From positions 25,027 through 89,026 of the forward strand of contig CABIYX010000010.1 of NCBI GenBank assembly GCA_902363045.1: a stretch of 64,000 nucleotides of DNA, written 5' to 3'. The translations under genes were made by a program, and so were the position numbers. The notes under the pieces were generated by a model. It searched no databases and was not told the origin of the DNA. It was given only the letters and a program-made list of their open reading frames with translations. Source of the stretch: Clostridiales bacterium. GTDB taxonomy: Bacteria; Bacillota; Clostridia; Oscillospirales; Oscillospiraceae. The stretch's first letter is position 1. Every line of letters starts with the position of its first letter. Below, piece by piece: positions 23,398 through 33,600 of this stretch.

Positions 23398-23577
23398 TCA
23401 GCATCCGCAGCCATTGTCACAGCCGCAGCCGCCGCAGTTGTTCCCGCAGCCGCAGTTGTTCCCGCAGCCACAGCCGCTGCCGCCCCAGCTGTTCCCACAG
23501 CAGCAGCACAGGATGATGATCAGCAGGATGATCCACAGGCAGCTGTTACCGCCCCAACCATTGTTTCCGCAACACAT
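23398..23577 (-). CDS. Small Cys/Gly-rich membrane peptide
   Basis: 59 residues, read directly from the minus strand. MCCGNNGWGGNS is followed by a hydrophobic segment (13-23, WIILLIIIL), a CCCC run, then GCGC, NNCGC and NNCGGCGC repeats. About one third of the residues are Cys. A GAGGTG site lies just before the ATG. Similar tiny single-span cysteine-rich proteins occur in Clostridia and are sometimes named chorion-class high-cysteine proteins; their function is unknown. Metal binding or a spore/envelope role are guesses. Confidence 0.75.
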   Translation of the reverse strand: MCCGNNGWGGNSCLWIILLIIILCCCCGNSWGGSGCGCGNNCGCGNNCGGCGCDNGCGC

Positions 23578-23699
23578 TTTCGTTTCACCTCACTTGCAGC
23601 GCCGGGAGCCTCTCCCGCGCGTTCTGGTACAGTCTATGGCGAACCCCTGTCCCCGGTTCCGCCTGGACGGAAAATTTTTCTCTGTTAGGAGCTGACTCT

Positions 23700-24854
23700 A
23701 TGGCACAGGAACACCGCAGATCTCCCCGCGAGCCGGAGCGGCGGGAGCGCTCCGCCCCCCGGACCCGCTCCACCCAGTCCCGTCCCGCTCCGGCCCGCCG
23801 CCGGAACGGCGGGGCCAGCTTCGCCCTGCTCTATGTGATCTTTGTCATCGGGATCTCCGCCCTGCTGGCCTGCATCGGCTGGGTGGCGGCCAACGACGTT
23901 CTGGCCCTGAACAAGCCGGAAAAGACGGCCACCATCACCATCCGGGAGGAGGACAGCTTCGGCGACGTGGTCACCATGCTGAAGGAGAACGACCTGATCG
24001 AATACAAAAGCCTGTTCAAGCTCTTCGCCGCCTTCACCGGCGGCCGGGACAAGATCGTGGCCGGGACCTTCACCCTGAACTCCGATATGGACTACCGTGC
24101 CCTGATCTCCGGCATGAGCGCCAACTCGGCCACCAAGGCCACCGTCAAGGTCACCATCCCGGAGGGCTACTCCATCGACCAGATCTTCGCCCTGTTGAAG
24201 GAAAAGAGCGTGGTGTCGGACACGGCCAAGCTGGAGGATGAGGCCGCCAACCACGACTACGCCTTCTCCTTCCTCCAGGACCTGCCCCTGGGCGACTACC
24301 ACCGGCTGGAGGGCTATCTGTACCCGGACACCTATGAATTCACCACCCCCCAGAATCCCCTGTACGTCATCAACAAGATGCTGGACCGGTTTGACGCCAA
24401 GCTCACCGAGGAACTGCGCCAGCAGATCGCCGACAGCGGGCGCACCATCCACGAGGTGCTCACCGTGGCCTCCCTCATCGAGAAGGAGACCGACGGCGCT
24501 GACCGGGCAGACATCGCCTCGGTCATCTACAACCGGCTGAACAACCCCAATTCCTCCGCCGGCACCAACGGCTACCTTCAGATCGACGCCACTCTGGCCT
24601 ACCTCAACGGGGGCAAGGTGCCCACCGAGGCGGACAAGTCCATCGACTCCCCCTATAACACCTACCTCTACCCGGGGCTGCCTCCCGGCCCCATCGCCAA
24701 TCCGGGGATCGAGTCCATCCTGGCGGCCATCAACCCCAGCAGCACCTCGTACTACTACTATGTGCTGGGAGACGACGACCGCCACCACTTCTTCAACACT
24801 TACCGGGAAATGCAGAACTTCATGTCCACCCAGGCCATGTACAGCAACAGCTGA
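23700..24854 (+). CDS. mltG: Endolytic murein transglycosylase MltG
   Basis: 384 residues: a basic, disordered N-terminal tail (1-38), one membrane anchor (about 41-63), a LysM-like subdomain, then the YceG fold. LEGYLYPDTYEF is a family signature, and the catalytic Glu is in SLIEKET (near 261). NPNSSAGTNGYLQIDATLAY and PGLPPGPIANPG complete the active-site cleft. It cuts nascent peptidoglycan and sets glycan length. Confidence 0.95.
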   Translation: MAQEHRRSPREPERRERSAPRTRSTQSRPAPARRRNGGASFALLYVIFVIGISALLACIGWVAANDVLALNKPEKTATITIREEDSFGDVVTMLKENDLIEYKSLFKLFAAFTGGRDKIVAGTFTLNSDMDYRALISGMSANSATKATVKVTIPEGYSIDQIFALLKEKSVVSDTAKLEDEAANHDYAFSFLQDLPLGDYHRLEGYLYPDTYEFTTPQNPLYVINKMLDRFDAKLTEELRQQIADSGRTIHEVLTVASLIEKETDGADRADIASVIYNRLNNPNSSAGTNGYLQIDATLAYLNGGKVPTEADKSIDSPYNTYLYPGLPPGPIANPGIESILAAINPSSTSYYYYVLGDDDRHHFFNTYREMQNFMSTQAMYSNS

Positions 24855-24914
24855 CCCACACACGCAGAAGGGCTCCGGAGCATCTCCGGGGCCCTATTTC
24901 AGGAGGAATACGAC

Positions 24915-26135
24915 TTGGAACGAAAGAATATCGAGCTGCTCGCCCCCGCCGGGGACATGGAGCGGCTGCACATGGCGGTGGCCTATGGGGCCGACGCGGT
25001 CTATCTGGCGGGCAGCGCCTTCGGGATGCGCTCCTTCGCCGGCAACTTCACCCCGGAGGAGCTGAAAGCCGCCGTGGCCCTGTGCCACGGCCACGGGGTG
25101 CGGGTCCACGTCACCTGCAACACTATGCCCCGCAATGACGAGGCGGCCCGGCTGCCCCAGTGGCTGGAGTATCTGAACGAGGTGGGGGTGGACGCGGTCA
25201 TCCTGGCCGACGTGGGGGTGCTCTCCCTGGCCAAGCGGTACGCCCCCCGGGTCCAGTGCCACATCTCCACTCAGGCCAGCATCGTCAACTACCAGTCCGC
25301 CCGGGCCTGGCATGAGCTGGGCGCCAGCCGGGTGATCCTGGCCCGGGAGCTGTCCCTGGACGAGATCCGGGAGATCCGGGCCAAGGCCCCCAAGGAGCTG
25401 GAAATGGAGGCCTTCGCCCACGGCGCCATGTGCGTCAGCTACTCCGGGCGGTGCCTGCTGTCCAACTACATGACCGGCCGGGACTCCAACCGCGGGGCCT
25501 GCGCCCAGCCCTGCCGCTATCAGTACGCCCTGATGGAGGAGAAGCGCCCCGGGGAGTACTTCCCGGTCTTTGAGGAAAACGGCGAGACTTATATCCTGAA
25601 CTCCCGGGATATGTGCATGATCGACCATGTGGGCGAGCTGATGGAAGCCGGCCTGGACTCCATCAAGCTGGAGGGCCGGGCCAAGTCGGCCTACTACGCC
25701 GCCATCGTCACCGGAGCCTACCGCCACGCCATCGACGCGGCGGCGGCGGGACTGCCCCTGGATCCGGTGTGGCGGGACGAGGTGGAGCACATCAGCCACC
25801 GGCACTACTCCACCGGCTTTTACTACGGCCAGCCCGGCCAGTTCACCCAGGACGCCCGGTACATCCGGGACTGGCAGATCGTGGCCAAGGTCCTCTCCTG
25901 TGACAGCGAGGGGAACGCCCTGCTCACCCTGAACAACAAATTTGCCCGGGGCGACCTGCTGGAGCTGGTGGGTCCCGATGTGCGCCCCGTCTCCTTCTCC
26001 GCGGAGGACCTGCGGGACGAGGAGGACCAGCCTCTGGACGAGGTCCGCAGGCCCCAGATGCGCTTCCGCCTGAGACTGCCCCGGCCCGTACCTCCCCTCT
26101 CCCTCCTGCGGCGTCAGGCGGACCTGACTCCCTGA
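24915..26135 (+). CDS. U32-family peptidase-like protein (tRNA hydroxylation TrhP type)
   Basis: 406 residues, TTG start 8 nt after AGGAGG. It opens with ELLAPAGDMERL and ADAVYLAG, and the family core EAFAHGAMCVSYSGRCLLSNY with NRGACAQPCRY provides the conserved cysteines. Members of this subfamily take part in prephenate-dependent 5-hydroxyuridine formation in tRNA rather than true proteolysis. It follows mltG by 60 bp and may be co-transcribed. Confidence 0.9.
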   Translation: MERKNIELLAPAGDMERLHMAVAYGADAVYLAGSAFGMRSFAGNFTPEELKAAVALCHGHGVRVHVTCNTMPRNDEAARLPQWLEYLNEVGVDAVILADVGVLSLAKRYAPRVQCHISTQASIVNYQSARAWHELGASRVILARELSLDEIREIRAKAPKELEMEAFAHGAMCVSYSGRCLLSNYMTGRDSNRGACAQPCRYQYALMEEKRPGEYFPVFEENGETYILNSRDMCMIDHVGELMEAGLDSIKLEGRAKSAYYAAIVTGAYRHAIDAAAAGLPLDPVWRDEVEHISHRHYSTGFYYGQPGQFTQDARYIRDWQIVAKVLSCDSEGNALLTLNNKFARGDLLELVGPDVRPVSFSAEDLRDEEDQPLDEVRRPQMRFRLRLPRPVPPLSLLRRQADLTP

Positions 26136-26171
26136 GCTGCTCCACCGTCCGGGGCCTCCCGCAGCCCTCTC

Positions 26172-26216
26172 CCGCCCGGACGGCGGCCCAAACCGGCCGC
26201 CGCCCGGGCGGTTTCA
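26172..26216 (+). terminator. Intrinsic terminator after the U32 gene
   Basis: Long GC stem: CCGCCCGG (26172-26179) with CCGGGCGG (26204-26211) and an inner GCGGCC/GGCCGC stem, followed by TTTC. Confidence 0.7.
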
Positions 26217-26383
26217 TGTTTCTCTCCACATTTCGCCCATGATCTGTGGAAAAATTTCGGGAAGATTATGAAAAAATCCTCTTTTCATCCCCACCACTTC
26301 TGAATTATGATAATGACCTGTTCCATTCGTTTTGCGGCACAGCCTGAGCACTTCCGCTTAACACCACCAAGGAGGAATGACCC

Positions 26384-27754
26384 ATGGCCCGAGATCTCAC
26401 CACAGGCAGCCCTATGCGGCTCATTTGGAGTTTCGCCCTGCCCACCCTGTTCGGAATGCTGTTCCAACAGTTTTATAACATGATGGACACCATGATCGTG
26501 GGGCAGCTGCTGGGCGCCTCCGCCCTGGCCTCTGTCGGCTCCACCAGCTCCATCAACTTCTTTGTCATCGGCTTCTGCATGGGGGTGTGCAACGGCTTCG
26601 CCATTCCTGTGGCCCAGCGCATGGGAGCCGGAGATTACAGCCAGATGCGCCGCTGTGTGGCCAACGCCGGGTGGCTGTCCGCCCTGTTCGCCGTGGTGCT
26701 GACAGTGTTCACCGGCCTGTTCTGCCGCACCATCCTCACCGTGATGCGGACCCCGGAGGACATCTTTGATGGGGCCTACTGGTATATCCTCATCATCTTC
26801 CTGGGCATCCCCACCACCTTCCTCTATAATCTGCTGGCTGCGGTGATCCGGGCCCTGGGGGACAGCAAAACACCCGTGTATTTCCTTGCCATCTCCTCGG
26901 TGCTGAACATCGCCCTGGACCTGCTTCTGATCCTGTACTGCCATGCCGGCGTGGCCGGGGCCGCTCTGGCCACCGTCATCTCCCAGGGTGTGTCCGGCCT
27001 GGCCTGTCTGGTCTTTATCGCCAAGCGCTTCCCCATCCTCCGCATGACGCCGGAGGAGCGGCGGCCCGATGGCCGCACCTGCCGTACCCTCTGCTTCATG
27101 GGGATCCCTATGGGGCTTCAGTACTCCATCACCGCCATCGGCTCCATCGTCCTCCAGTCCGCGGTCAACGGCCTGGGTAGCCGCTATGTGGCCTCGGTTG
27201 CGGCGGGGACCAAGCTGTTCCAGGTCATCTGCTGTCCTTTTGACGCCATGGGGGCCACCATGGCCACCTACTGCGGCCAGAATGTGGGGGCGGTCAAGCT
27301 GGACCGCCTGGGACAGGGGATCCGGGCCTGCTCCCTGCTGGGCCTGGGCTATGCCCTGCTCTCCTTCGCCGCCATCTTTTTCTTCGCCCCCCAGATGGCC
27401 CTGCTCTTCCTCAATCCAGGCGAGGAGGCCCTGATCGGCTATACCGCCCAGTACATCACCACCTTGGGCGCCTTCTTCTTCCCCCTGGCTCTGGTGAACA
27501 TCCTCCGCTTCTCCATTCAGGGGATGGGCTTCAGCAATCTGGCCATCCTGGCCGGCGTGATGGAGATGTTCGCCCGGATGGGGGTGGCCACCCTTCTGGT
27601 CCCCGCCATCGGCTATACCGGAGCCTGCTTCGCCTCCCCCGCCGCCTGGGTCTGCGCCGACCTCTTCCTCATCCCCGCCAGCCTTTGGAGCGTCTCCCAC
27701 CTCCGCAGGCTCCATGGACAGTCCGCGGAGCGCCCCGGCGCCCCCGTCCTGTAA
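26384..27754 (+). CDS. MATE-family efflux transporter
   Basis: 456 residues with about 12 membrane helices in two repeats. The N-terminus MARDLTTGSPMRLIWSFALPTLFGMLFQQFYNMMDTMIVGQLLG matches Clostridial MATE/DinF proteins. It exports drugs or metabolites with sodium or proton exchange. AAGGAGGAATG supports the start. Its neighbour downstream is a TetR regulator that may control it. Confidence 0.93.
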   Translation: MARDLTTGSPMRLIWSFALPTLFGMLFQQFYNMMDTMIVGQLLGASALASVGSTSSINFFVIGFCMGVCNGFAIPVAQRMGAGDYSQMRRCVANAGWLSALFAVVLTVFTGLFCRTILTVMRTPEDIFDGAYWYILIIFLGIPTTFLYNLLAAVIRALGDSKTPVYFLAISSVLNIALDLLLILYCHAGVAGAALATVISQGVSGLACLVFIAKRFPILRMTPEERRPDGRTCRTLCFMGIPMGLQYSITAIGSIVLQSAVNGLGSRYVASVAAGTKLFQVICCPFDAMGATMATYCGQNVGAVKLDRLGQGIRACSLLGLGYALLSFAAIFFFAPQMALLFLNPGEEALIGYTAQYITTLGAFFFPLALVNILRFSIQGMGFSNLAILAGVMEMFARMGVATLLVPAIGYTGACFASPAAWVCADLFLIPASLWSVSHLRRLHGQSAERPGAPVL

Positions 27755-27975
27755 CCTCCTGCCGGATCCATGGCGCGCCTCTCCCTCCGGAGGTACACAC
27801 CTGCATACCGTTCCGCCCCCTGACACGGCCTCAGCCTGCCGCGTCAGAGGGTATTTTTTGGGCGCGGCCGCAAAAATTTACGAAAAGGGATTGCATCTCG
27901 GCCCACGCTCGGTTATGATATAAATACTGATTTTAAATTTTGTACTTTATTGATCCCGAAAGGAGCGGAAGCAGC

Positions 27976-28617
27976 ATGGCGCGCAAAGCCTATTCCGGGC
28001 AGGAGCGGGAACAGGTGCGGGAAGCCCTTCTGACCACCGCGCTCCAGTGCATCATGGACCGGGGCCTGATCCACAGCAGCATCGAGGTCCTGTGCGGAAA
28101 GGTGGGCATCTCCAAGAGCTTCTTCTACACCTTCTTCTCCTCGAAGGAAGAGCTGGTATTGGAGGCACTTCGCTACCAGCAGCCCAAGCTGCTGCAATAC
28201 GCCAGACAGCTGATGGAGGACCCCGCGCTCAGCTGGCGGGAGGGCGTCCGGACCTTTTTGGAGACCTGTGCCTATGGCGAAAAAAAGGGGATCGCTGTGC
28301 TGTCCATTGAGGAGGAGCAGGAGATCTACCGCTGCCTCTCTCAGGAAAGCTTCCAGACCTTCCGGGAGGACCAAACCAAATTATTCCGGGAGCTGCTGAT
28401 GATCTTCGGCCTCCCCGCGGGCAGCGTGGAACCCCGGCTGTTTGGCAATCTGGCACTGTCCATGATGATGACCTACAAAGCCATTCCAAACACCATGCCC
28501 TTCCTGTTTCCAGAGGTGGCGGAGGACATGGTGGAGTTTCAGATCACCGCTCTGCTGAACGAGCTGCTGCGGATCAAGGAAAAAACAGACAGGGGGAACG
28601 AGGATGTACAGCGCTGA
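27976..28617 (+). CDS. TetR-family transcriptional regulator
   Basis: 213 residues from the ATG at 27976 (AAAGGAGCGG site). The N-terminal helix-turn-helix is typical: ALLTTALQCI, then SSIEVLCGKVGISKSFFYTFFSSKEEL. The ligand domain is variable. It lies 221 bp after the MATE gene in the same direction, so it may repress that exporter. The following 28618-28891 gap holds no gene. Confidence 0.92.
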   Translation: MARKAYSGQEREQVREALLTTALQCIMDRGLIHSSIEVLCGKVGISKSFFYTFFSSKEELVLEALRYQQPKLLQYARQLMEDPALSWREGVRTFLETCAYGEKKGIAVLSIEEEQEIYRCLSQESFQTFREDQTKLFRELLMIFGLPAGSVEPRLFGNLALSMMMTYKAIPNTMPFLFPEVAEDMVEFQITALLNELLRIKEKTDRGNEDVQR

Positions 28618-28891
28618 GCCGCCCTCCTCCGCGCGGAAGCCCGGAAAATCAAATCATGCAGCCAATGGAACGGGCCGGTCCTCTGCCGCCGGCTTTTGGT
28701 TTCGCGCGGCCTTTTTATGCCCTGCGTCCGCCTGTCTCTGTGTCAGTGCGGCGCGGGGTATTTTTCATCCTTCGGAACGAGGCGTTCCGACCTATGAACC
28801 AGAGGCTTTGAACATTTGATGCGGTGGATGACCGGCCTTGAGCTTTCACCGGCATACCGCAGGTGAATGGAGAGAAGTAAGGAGGCACATC

Positions 28892-29851
28892 ATGGAATTA
28901 CCAAAACGGGCGCGGACAGCGGACTGGGAAAACGGCGTCCTGACCCTGGACAGAGAGAAGCAGTTTGAGGTCCCAGAGTTGACCACGGAGATCATGGAGC
29001 GGCTGGCTGGATACACCCTAGTAGGCTTCCATGTGAAAGAGTATCCGGTGACGGATGAACTGCTGGCGCCCTTTGCCGGACACAAAAGCATGGTCAACTT
29101 CGGCGTGGAGGACGGCACGCTCACCGACGCCTGTTTCCCCGTCTTTGCCGCTATGTCCAAGCTGCGCTATCTGCTGCTGGACGGCAACGCCGGAATCAAC
29201 GGCAGCGGCCTGGCCGCCCTGCAAGGCTGTAAGCTGGACCTTCTGACCCTCAACCGCACCGGGCTGGATGACGCAGGGCTGCTCCAGGCGGCCGCTATCC
29301 CCAAGCTCTCCCACATCCAGATGGACCATACCGCCGTGACATACGAGGGCCTGCTGGCCGTCGCCGGCAACCACTACATCAAGCCGGTGGCCCATGAGCA
29401 ATTCACCAAAGAGCAGATGGAACACTTCTCCCAGCTCCAGCGGGAAAAGGCCAAAAAGCCCACCAAGCTGGACGAACAGGCGGCGGAGGAATGCCGCAAA
29501 GTCCTGTCCGCCTTCTTCGCGGAAATGACCGCGTGGGAGCAGTACATGGAGCAGGCCGGGTTTGAGGACGCCAGGGCGGTCCCCCGCCTGCTGGCCATCT
29601 GGGAGAAGTATGTGAGTGAAAAGCCCCGTATGGGTTACCGTCCCCTGGGCCTCTCGTACAGCGCCCAGGGCACTTACAAGGGCGAGCAGTTCCTGGACGC
29701 AGAGCAGGTTACCCGGAACAAGCTTTACATCTACACCAGGGAGGAAAATACAGGCTTTGACCGCCGCTTTCTCATGAAGCGTGTGGACGGAGGCTGGAAG
29801 ATCGACGGGGTGCAGGAGCGGCTGGACGGCTGGCAGCGGGCAGAATTATGA
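28892..29851 (+). CDS. Leucine-rich-repeat plus NTF2-fold immunity-like protein
   Basis: 319 residues from the ATG at 28892 (AAGGAGG). The first half (about 30-165) has LRR-like repeats (LRYLLLDGN, LDLLTLNRTGLDDAGL). The second half (about 205-315) resembles the NTF2-fold immunity domain of polymorphic-toxin systems, ending RRFLMKRVDGGWKIDGVQERLDGW. It is the first of four co-directional genes of similar flavour. No toxin gene is visible beside it. Domain naming is by resemblance. Confidence 0.7.
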   Translation: MELPKRARTADWENGVLTLDREKQFEVPELTTEIMERLAGYTLVGFHVKEYPVTDELLAPFAGHKSMVNFGVEDGTLTDACFPVFAAMSKLRYLLLDGNAGINGSGLAALQGCKLDLLTLNRTGLDDAGLLQAAAIPKLSHIQMDHTAVTYEGLLAVAGNHYIKPVAHEQFTKEQMEHFSQLQREKAKKPTKLDEQAAEECRKVLSAFFAEMTAWEQYMEQAGFEDARAVPRLLAIWEKYVSEKPRMGYRPLGLSYSAQGTYKGEQFLDAEQVTRNKLYIYTREENTGFDRRFLMKRVDGGWKIDGVQERLDGWQRAEL

Positions 29852-29944
29852 CAAGAACCACAGCATCAACGGCTTTTACGGCCCGGTGATCCAGGTCGAG
29901 AAGTTAAAATAAATTTTTTCAAATACGATTAGGAGGATATTATT

Positions 29945-30430
29945 ATGGGACTGTTCAGCAAACTGTTTAAGGGGCCGGAGCCGGATATGGAAAAGAGCGC
30001 GGCCAACGCAAAAAAGGTGCGTGCAATGTTTGACCAGGCGGTGGAGCACGGCGAGGAATACCGACTGATCGTGGGCTATACCGAGGATGTTAGCCGCTTC
30101 AACTATGGCTTTGTCCACGGCAGCAAAACCAAAATCGGCAATTTGATCGTGGGATGGAATGAGGCCACCCGAACCATCGTGGTGGTGCCTACTGTTCCCG
30201 ACCTCTCCGGATATGGCGACCCCACCTACTACCGCCGAGAGGAGATCCACAAGGCGTACCGGAACAAGTATCCAACCGACGCCTTTATCATTTACCCCGA
30301 CCGGAAGGGGTACATTGGTATCAACGCCTATGAGTGGCTGGAGGATGAGAGCCTGTACATCTACCTCTATCAGAAGGAGGAACTGGAGGCATTCACCGCC
30401 TTTTTCCAGAATGAGTTTTCTACCAAATAA
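29945..30430 (+). CDS. Conserved hypothetical cytoplasmic protein
   Basis: 161 residues, AGGAGGA site before the ATG. It opens MGLFSKLFKG, with a mixed alpha/beta middle (LIVGYTEDVSRFNYGFVHG; TRTIVVVPTVPDL). No catalytic motif is recognised. It sits inside the putative immunity cluster; the same role is possible but unproven. Confidence 0.75.
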   Translation: MGLFSKLFKGPEPDMEKSAANAKKVRAMFDQAVEHGEEYRLIVGYTEDVSRFNYGFVHGSKTKIGNLIVGWNEATRTIVVVPTVPDLSGYGDPTYYRREEIHKAYRNKYPTDAFIIYPDRKGYIGINAYEWLEDESLYIYLYQKEELEAFTAFFQNEFSTK

Positions 30431-30452
30431 GCAGGACATGAGGTGAAGCACG

Positions 30453-30662
30453 GTGTGGCGGGAAATCGGAATGTGGGTCCTGGTCCTGACTGTGATTTTT
30501 ATCTTTGGACAAGTGTGGTTTCATCTGGTTGAGGGGCTTCTTTCCAAGATCAAGTCTCTGCTGGGTCGGAACAAAAAAGCGCCAAATTGGCACACCTTTG
30601 ACAAAACAGACGAAGAAAACAGCGTGAGCTATGGCGGACCGAAACAGGAAAGGAGGCGCTGA
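30453..30662 (+). CDS. Small single-pass membrane protein
   Basis: 69 residues, GTG start after GAGGTG. One membrane helix (about 6-24, MWVLVLTVIFIFGQVWF) and a basic cytoplasmic tail. The stop is directly beside the start of the next large gene (30664), indicating coupling. Unknown function. Confidence 0.65.
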   Translation: MWREIGMWVLVLTVIFIFGQVWFHLVEGLLSKIKSLLGRNKKAPNWHTFDKTDEENSVSYGGPKQERRR

Positions 30663-30663
30663 T

Positions 30664-33600
30664 ATGGAATTATTGGAACAGTGCCAAAAATGGAATGAAA
30701 ACGACGAATACCAAAAGATCATTGACGCCCTGGAGGCCATCCCCGCCGGGGAACGCACCCCGGAACTGGACAGCGAACTGGCCCGGGCCTATAACAACTT
30801 GGCACAGCCGGGGGACCGAGAGCTCTTTGAAAAGGCCATCGCCTTACTGGAGCCCCATGAGGAATATTTTCAGGGGGACCACTGCTGGAATTTCCGTATG
30901 GGCTATGCTTACTATTATCTGGACCAGGAGGGTCCCGCCCTGCGTTACTTTGAACAGGCGCTGAAGGCCCGCCCCGGCGACGAGGACACCCAGGAATACA
31001 TCGACGACTGCCGCCGTCGTTTGTCCCTGCCCCGGTTTGAGAAGAACTTCCGGGAGAGGACGCTGGAAGCGTGGACAGCCTTTACTCAGATCGAGGCGGA
31101 ACTGCGGACCATCATGGACACCGATCAGCTGCGGGAACGGGGCGAGGAGATCATGGAAAAATGCGGCAGGGCGCTGAAGCTGGCCCTCCCCTCCCCTGCC
31201 TTTGAACTGGGCTTCAACGGTGAAAAGTATGAACTGATCCTCAGTCCGGAGGGGCTTCGCTCCCGCCTGTTCCCGTTGGTGTACTTCCAGAAGCAGGCCC
31301 CAGAACCGGTGCTGGAGCATTGGAATATCTGGGTAGGACGCCAGCCCTGCGAGGGGTTCGAGCTGCGGGCTGGAGAGATCGAAGTTCGGGCCGAGGATGT
31401 GCAGGTATGGGCAGAGAAAACAGAGGACAGCCAAATGAACTTGGTCCTTTACTGTGAGAAGCTGACGCCGCTTTTAAAAGAAGATCCGGACAGGGTCTGG
31501 TGGGCGCTCTCCATGCTGGTGGATCAAACCATTGGAGAAGTTTCCGCAATCGCGCTGATTGCCGGTTTTGATGTCTGTGCAGAGCCGAAAGACGAACCGG
31601 CCATGCTTCTTTCCGAAGTGCCGCAGCTGGTACAAAGCATGGGACTCTCCCTCTGGCGGGATGGCAGTGATTATCTGGAAAACAGCTACATTGCCTATGA
31701 ATTGGAACCGGTAAAAGATCCGGAAGCCGACTGGCGGCTGGATACCTATGTTGGAAGCTGCCGTCTCCCGGTCATGATCAACGAATACTTGACTGCCTGT
31801 ACTGATACGGCGGATGAGTACCACAAGGACGGCATTACAGCCGGCTTCCTGTGCTATCCGGTGGACGAATTTTCCGGTGAGAACCGTGCGGAACAGATCC
31901 TGCAATTCCGGGACGCTCTGCAAGGGGCCATTCTGGAACACGCCGGAGCGGACTCCGTTACCTTCCTGGGAGGGGCCACCGGCCTGTACTATGGGTATCT
32001 GGATTTCCTCGCCTGGGATCTGCCGGCCGTGCTGGATGCGGCCAGGGATTTCTTTGCTGACTCCAATGCCGCCCAAGGTTTGTTCCATGTATTCCGCCGG
32101 GATGTGGGAACGGTCCGCCTGTGGGAGCGGGAACCAGAGCCTGAGGTGGACCCGGAGACCGGTTCCCTGCTCTCGGCGGAGGACATCCGCACTTTGGAGG
32201 GCTTCTGCGGGGACGTGTCCAGCTATTTTGGGAAGATGTACCGCTGGCTGGAGGATTTTATCAAAAACGGCGCAGAAGAAGGACGGTTCACCGAAAAGCA
32301 GGCCCAGCAGGATCTCCAGATCGCCCTGTGGTACTCCTTCGCCTGCAATAACCTGGATGAGTACCGCTTTTACTACAAGGCGGCCCAGTGGATGAAGCAC
32401 TCTGAGAAACACGCCGCGGGCTGCGCCACATGGTATTACCGCTATTCGGTGGCCCTCATGTACTGCGGCCGGCTGGAGGAAGCCCTTGACTATGCGGAGC
32501 GGGGCGTGCAGGAGGAGCCGGACTACCCCTGGATCTGGCTGCAAGTTGGCAAGCTGCGCAGCCACTTCGGGAACAAGACCGGCGCGCTGGAGGCGGTCGC
32601 CCACGGCCTTGCCCTGGAACCGGGCGATTATGAATTCCTGACTCTGAAACGAGAAATAGAAGCCGGAGAATCTTTGGAGCGGATGGAGTATCACTGGATC
32701 AACCCCGACGCGGACCGGACGCTCCAGCAGGGGCTGGACGCGGACGCCGACGATAAACAGCGCTCCATCTCCTGCATCACTGTTGACCAAGAAGGACTGG
32801 AACGCTTCTGGAGCATCTTTGGCCCCAAGCCGGAGCAGTACACCCCCAACGCACCTTACACGCAGTTCCCATATATGGTGAACGGCCGTCCTGTGGATCT
32901 GGTGTTCCAGATGAATGAGGGCGGGATGTCCAAGCTGAATACAGACTGGCTGGAGCAGCTGAGAGGCCGGCTTCAAAGCGGCCAGTGGCTGGAGCGGGAT
33001 CACCCGGATGGGAGAGTGGCCTGCCTGGACACGGTGCTGGTGGGCCTGGACTACCGCATGGGCCTGCTTTACAAGCTGACGGAGGAGGACGCATACTTCC
33101 AGATCTTCCTGAACCCGGACGGGACGGAGCAGGAGGGCGCTTTCTGGTCCTCGGAGGAGAGCCGTGAGCCGGAGCTCTATACCGAGGAAGAGATGGCGGC
33201 GGTGGAAACGCACATCAAGAACACCTTTGGTGCGTTTGAGAATGTGTTTCACGAGCTGGTCTCTCCGGACATCCATGTGGACATCTGCGTGGTACCGCCC
33301 TCTGAGGAGCGGGACTACTACACCCTGGTCACCATGGGCATGGGCGCCCACCGGATGAATGTGCCGGAGGAGCTGGCAGAATACAAGCTGGAGCGGGCAG
33401 AACTGGCCATCGCTCTGCCGCCGGATTGGAAACTGGATAAAGAATCCCTAAAGGATGAGCGGTGGTACTGGCCTATTAGGCTCTTGAAAGCGCTGGCCCG
33501 CCTGCCCATTTCCTGCGACACCTGGCTGGGCTTTGGCCACACGATGGACAAGCAATCGCCGTTTGCGGAGAACACGGCACTCTGCGGCGCACTTCTGGTG

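Noticed and set aside
23045..23695. Pro/Gln-rich plus-strand frame after ygfA
   Set aside because: It is the antisense and off-frame image of ygfA and the cysteine-rich gene; no start signal.
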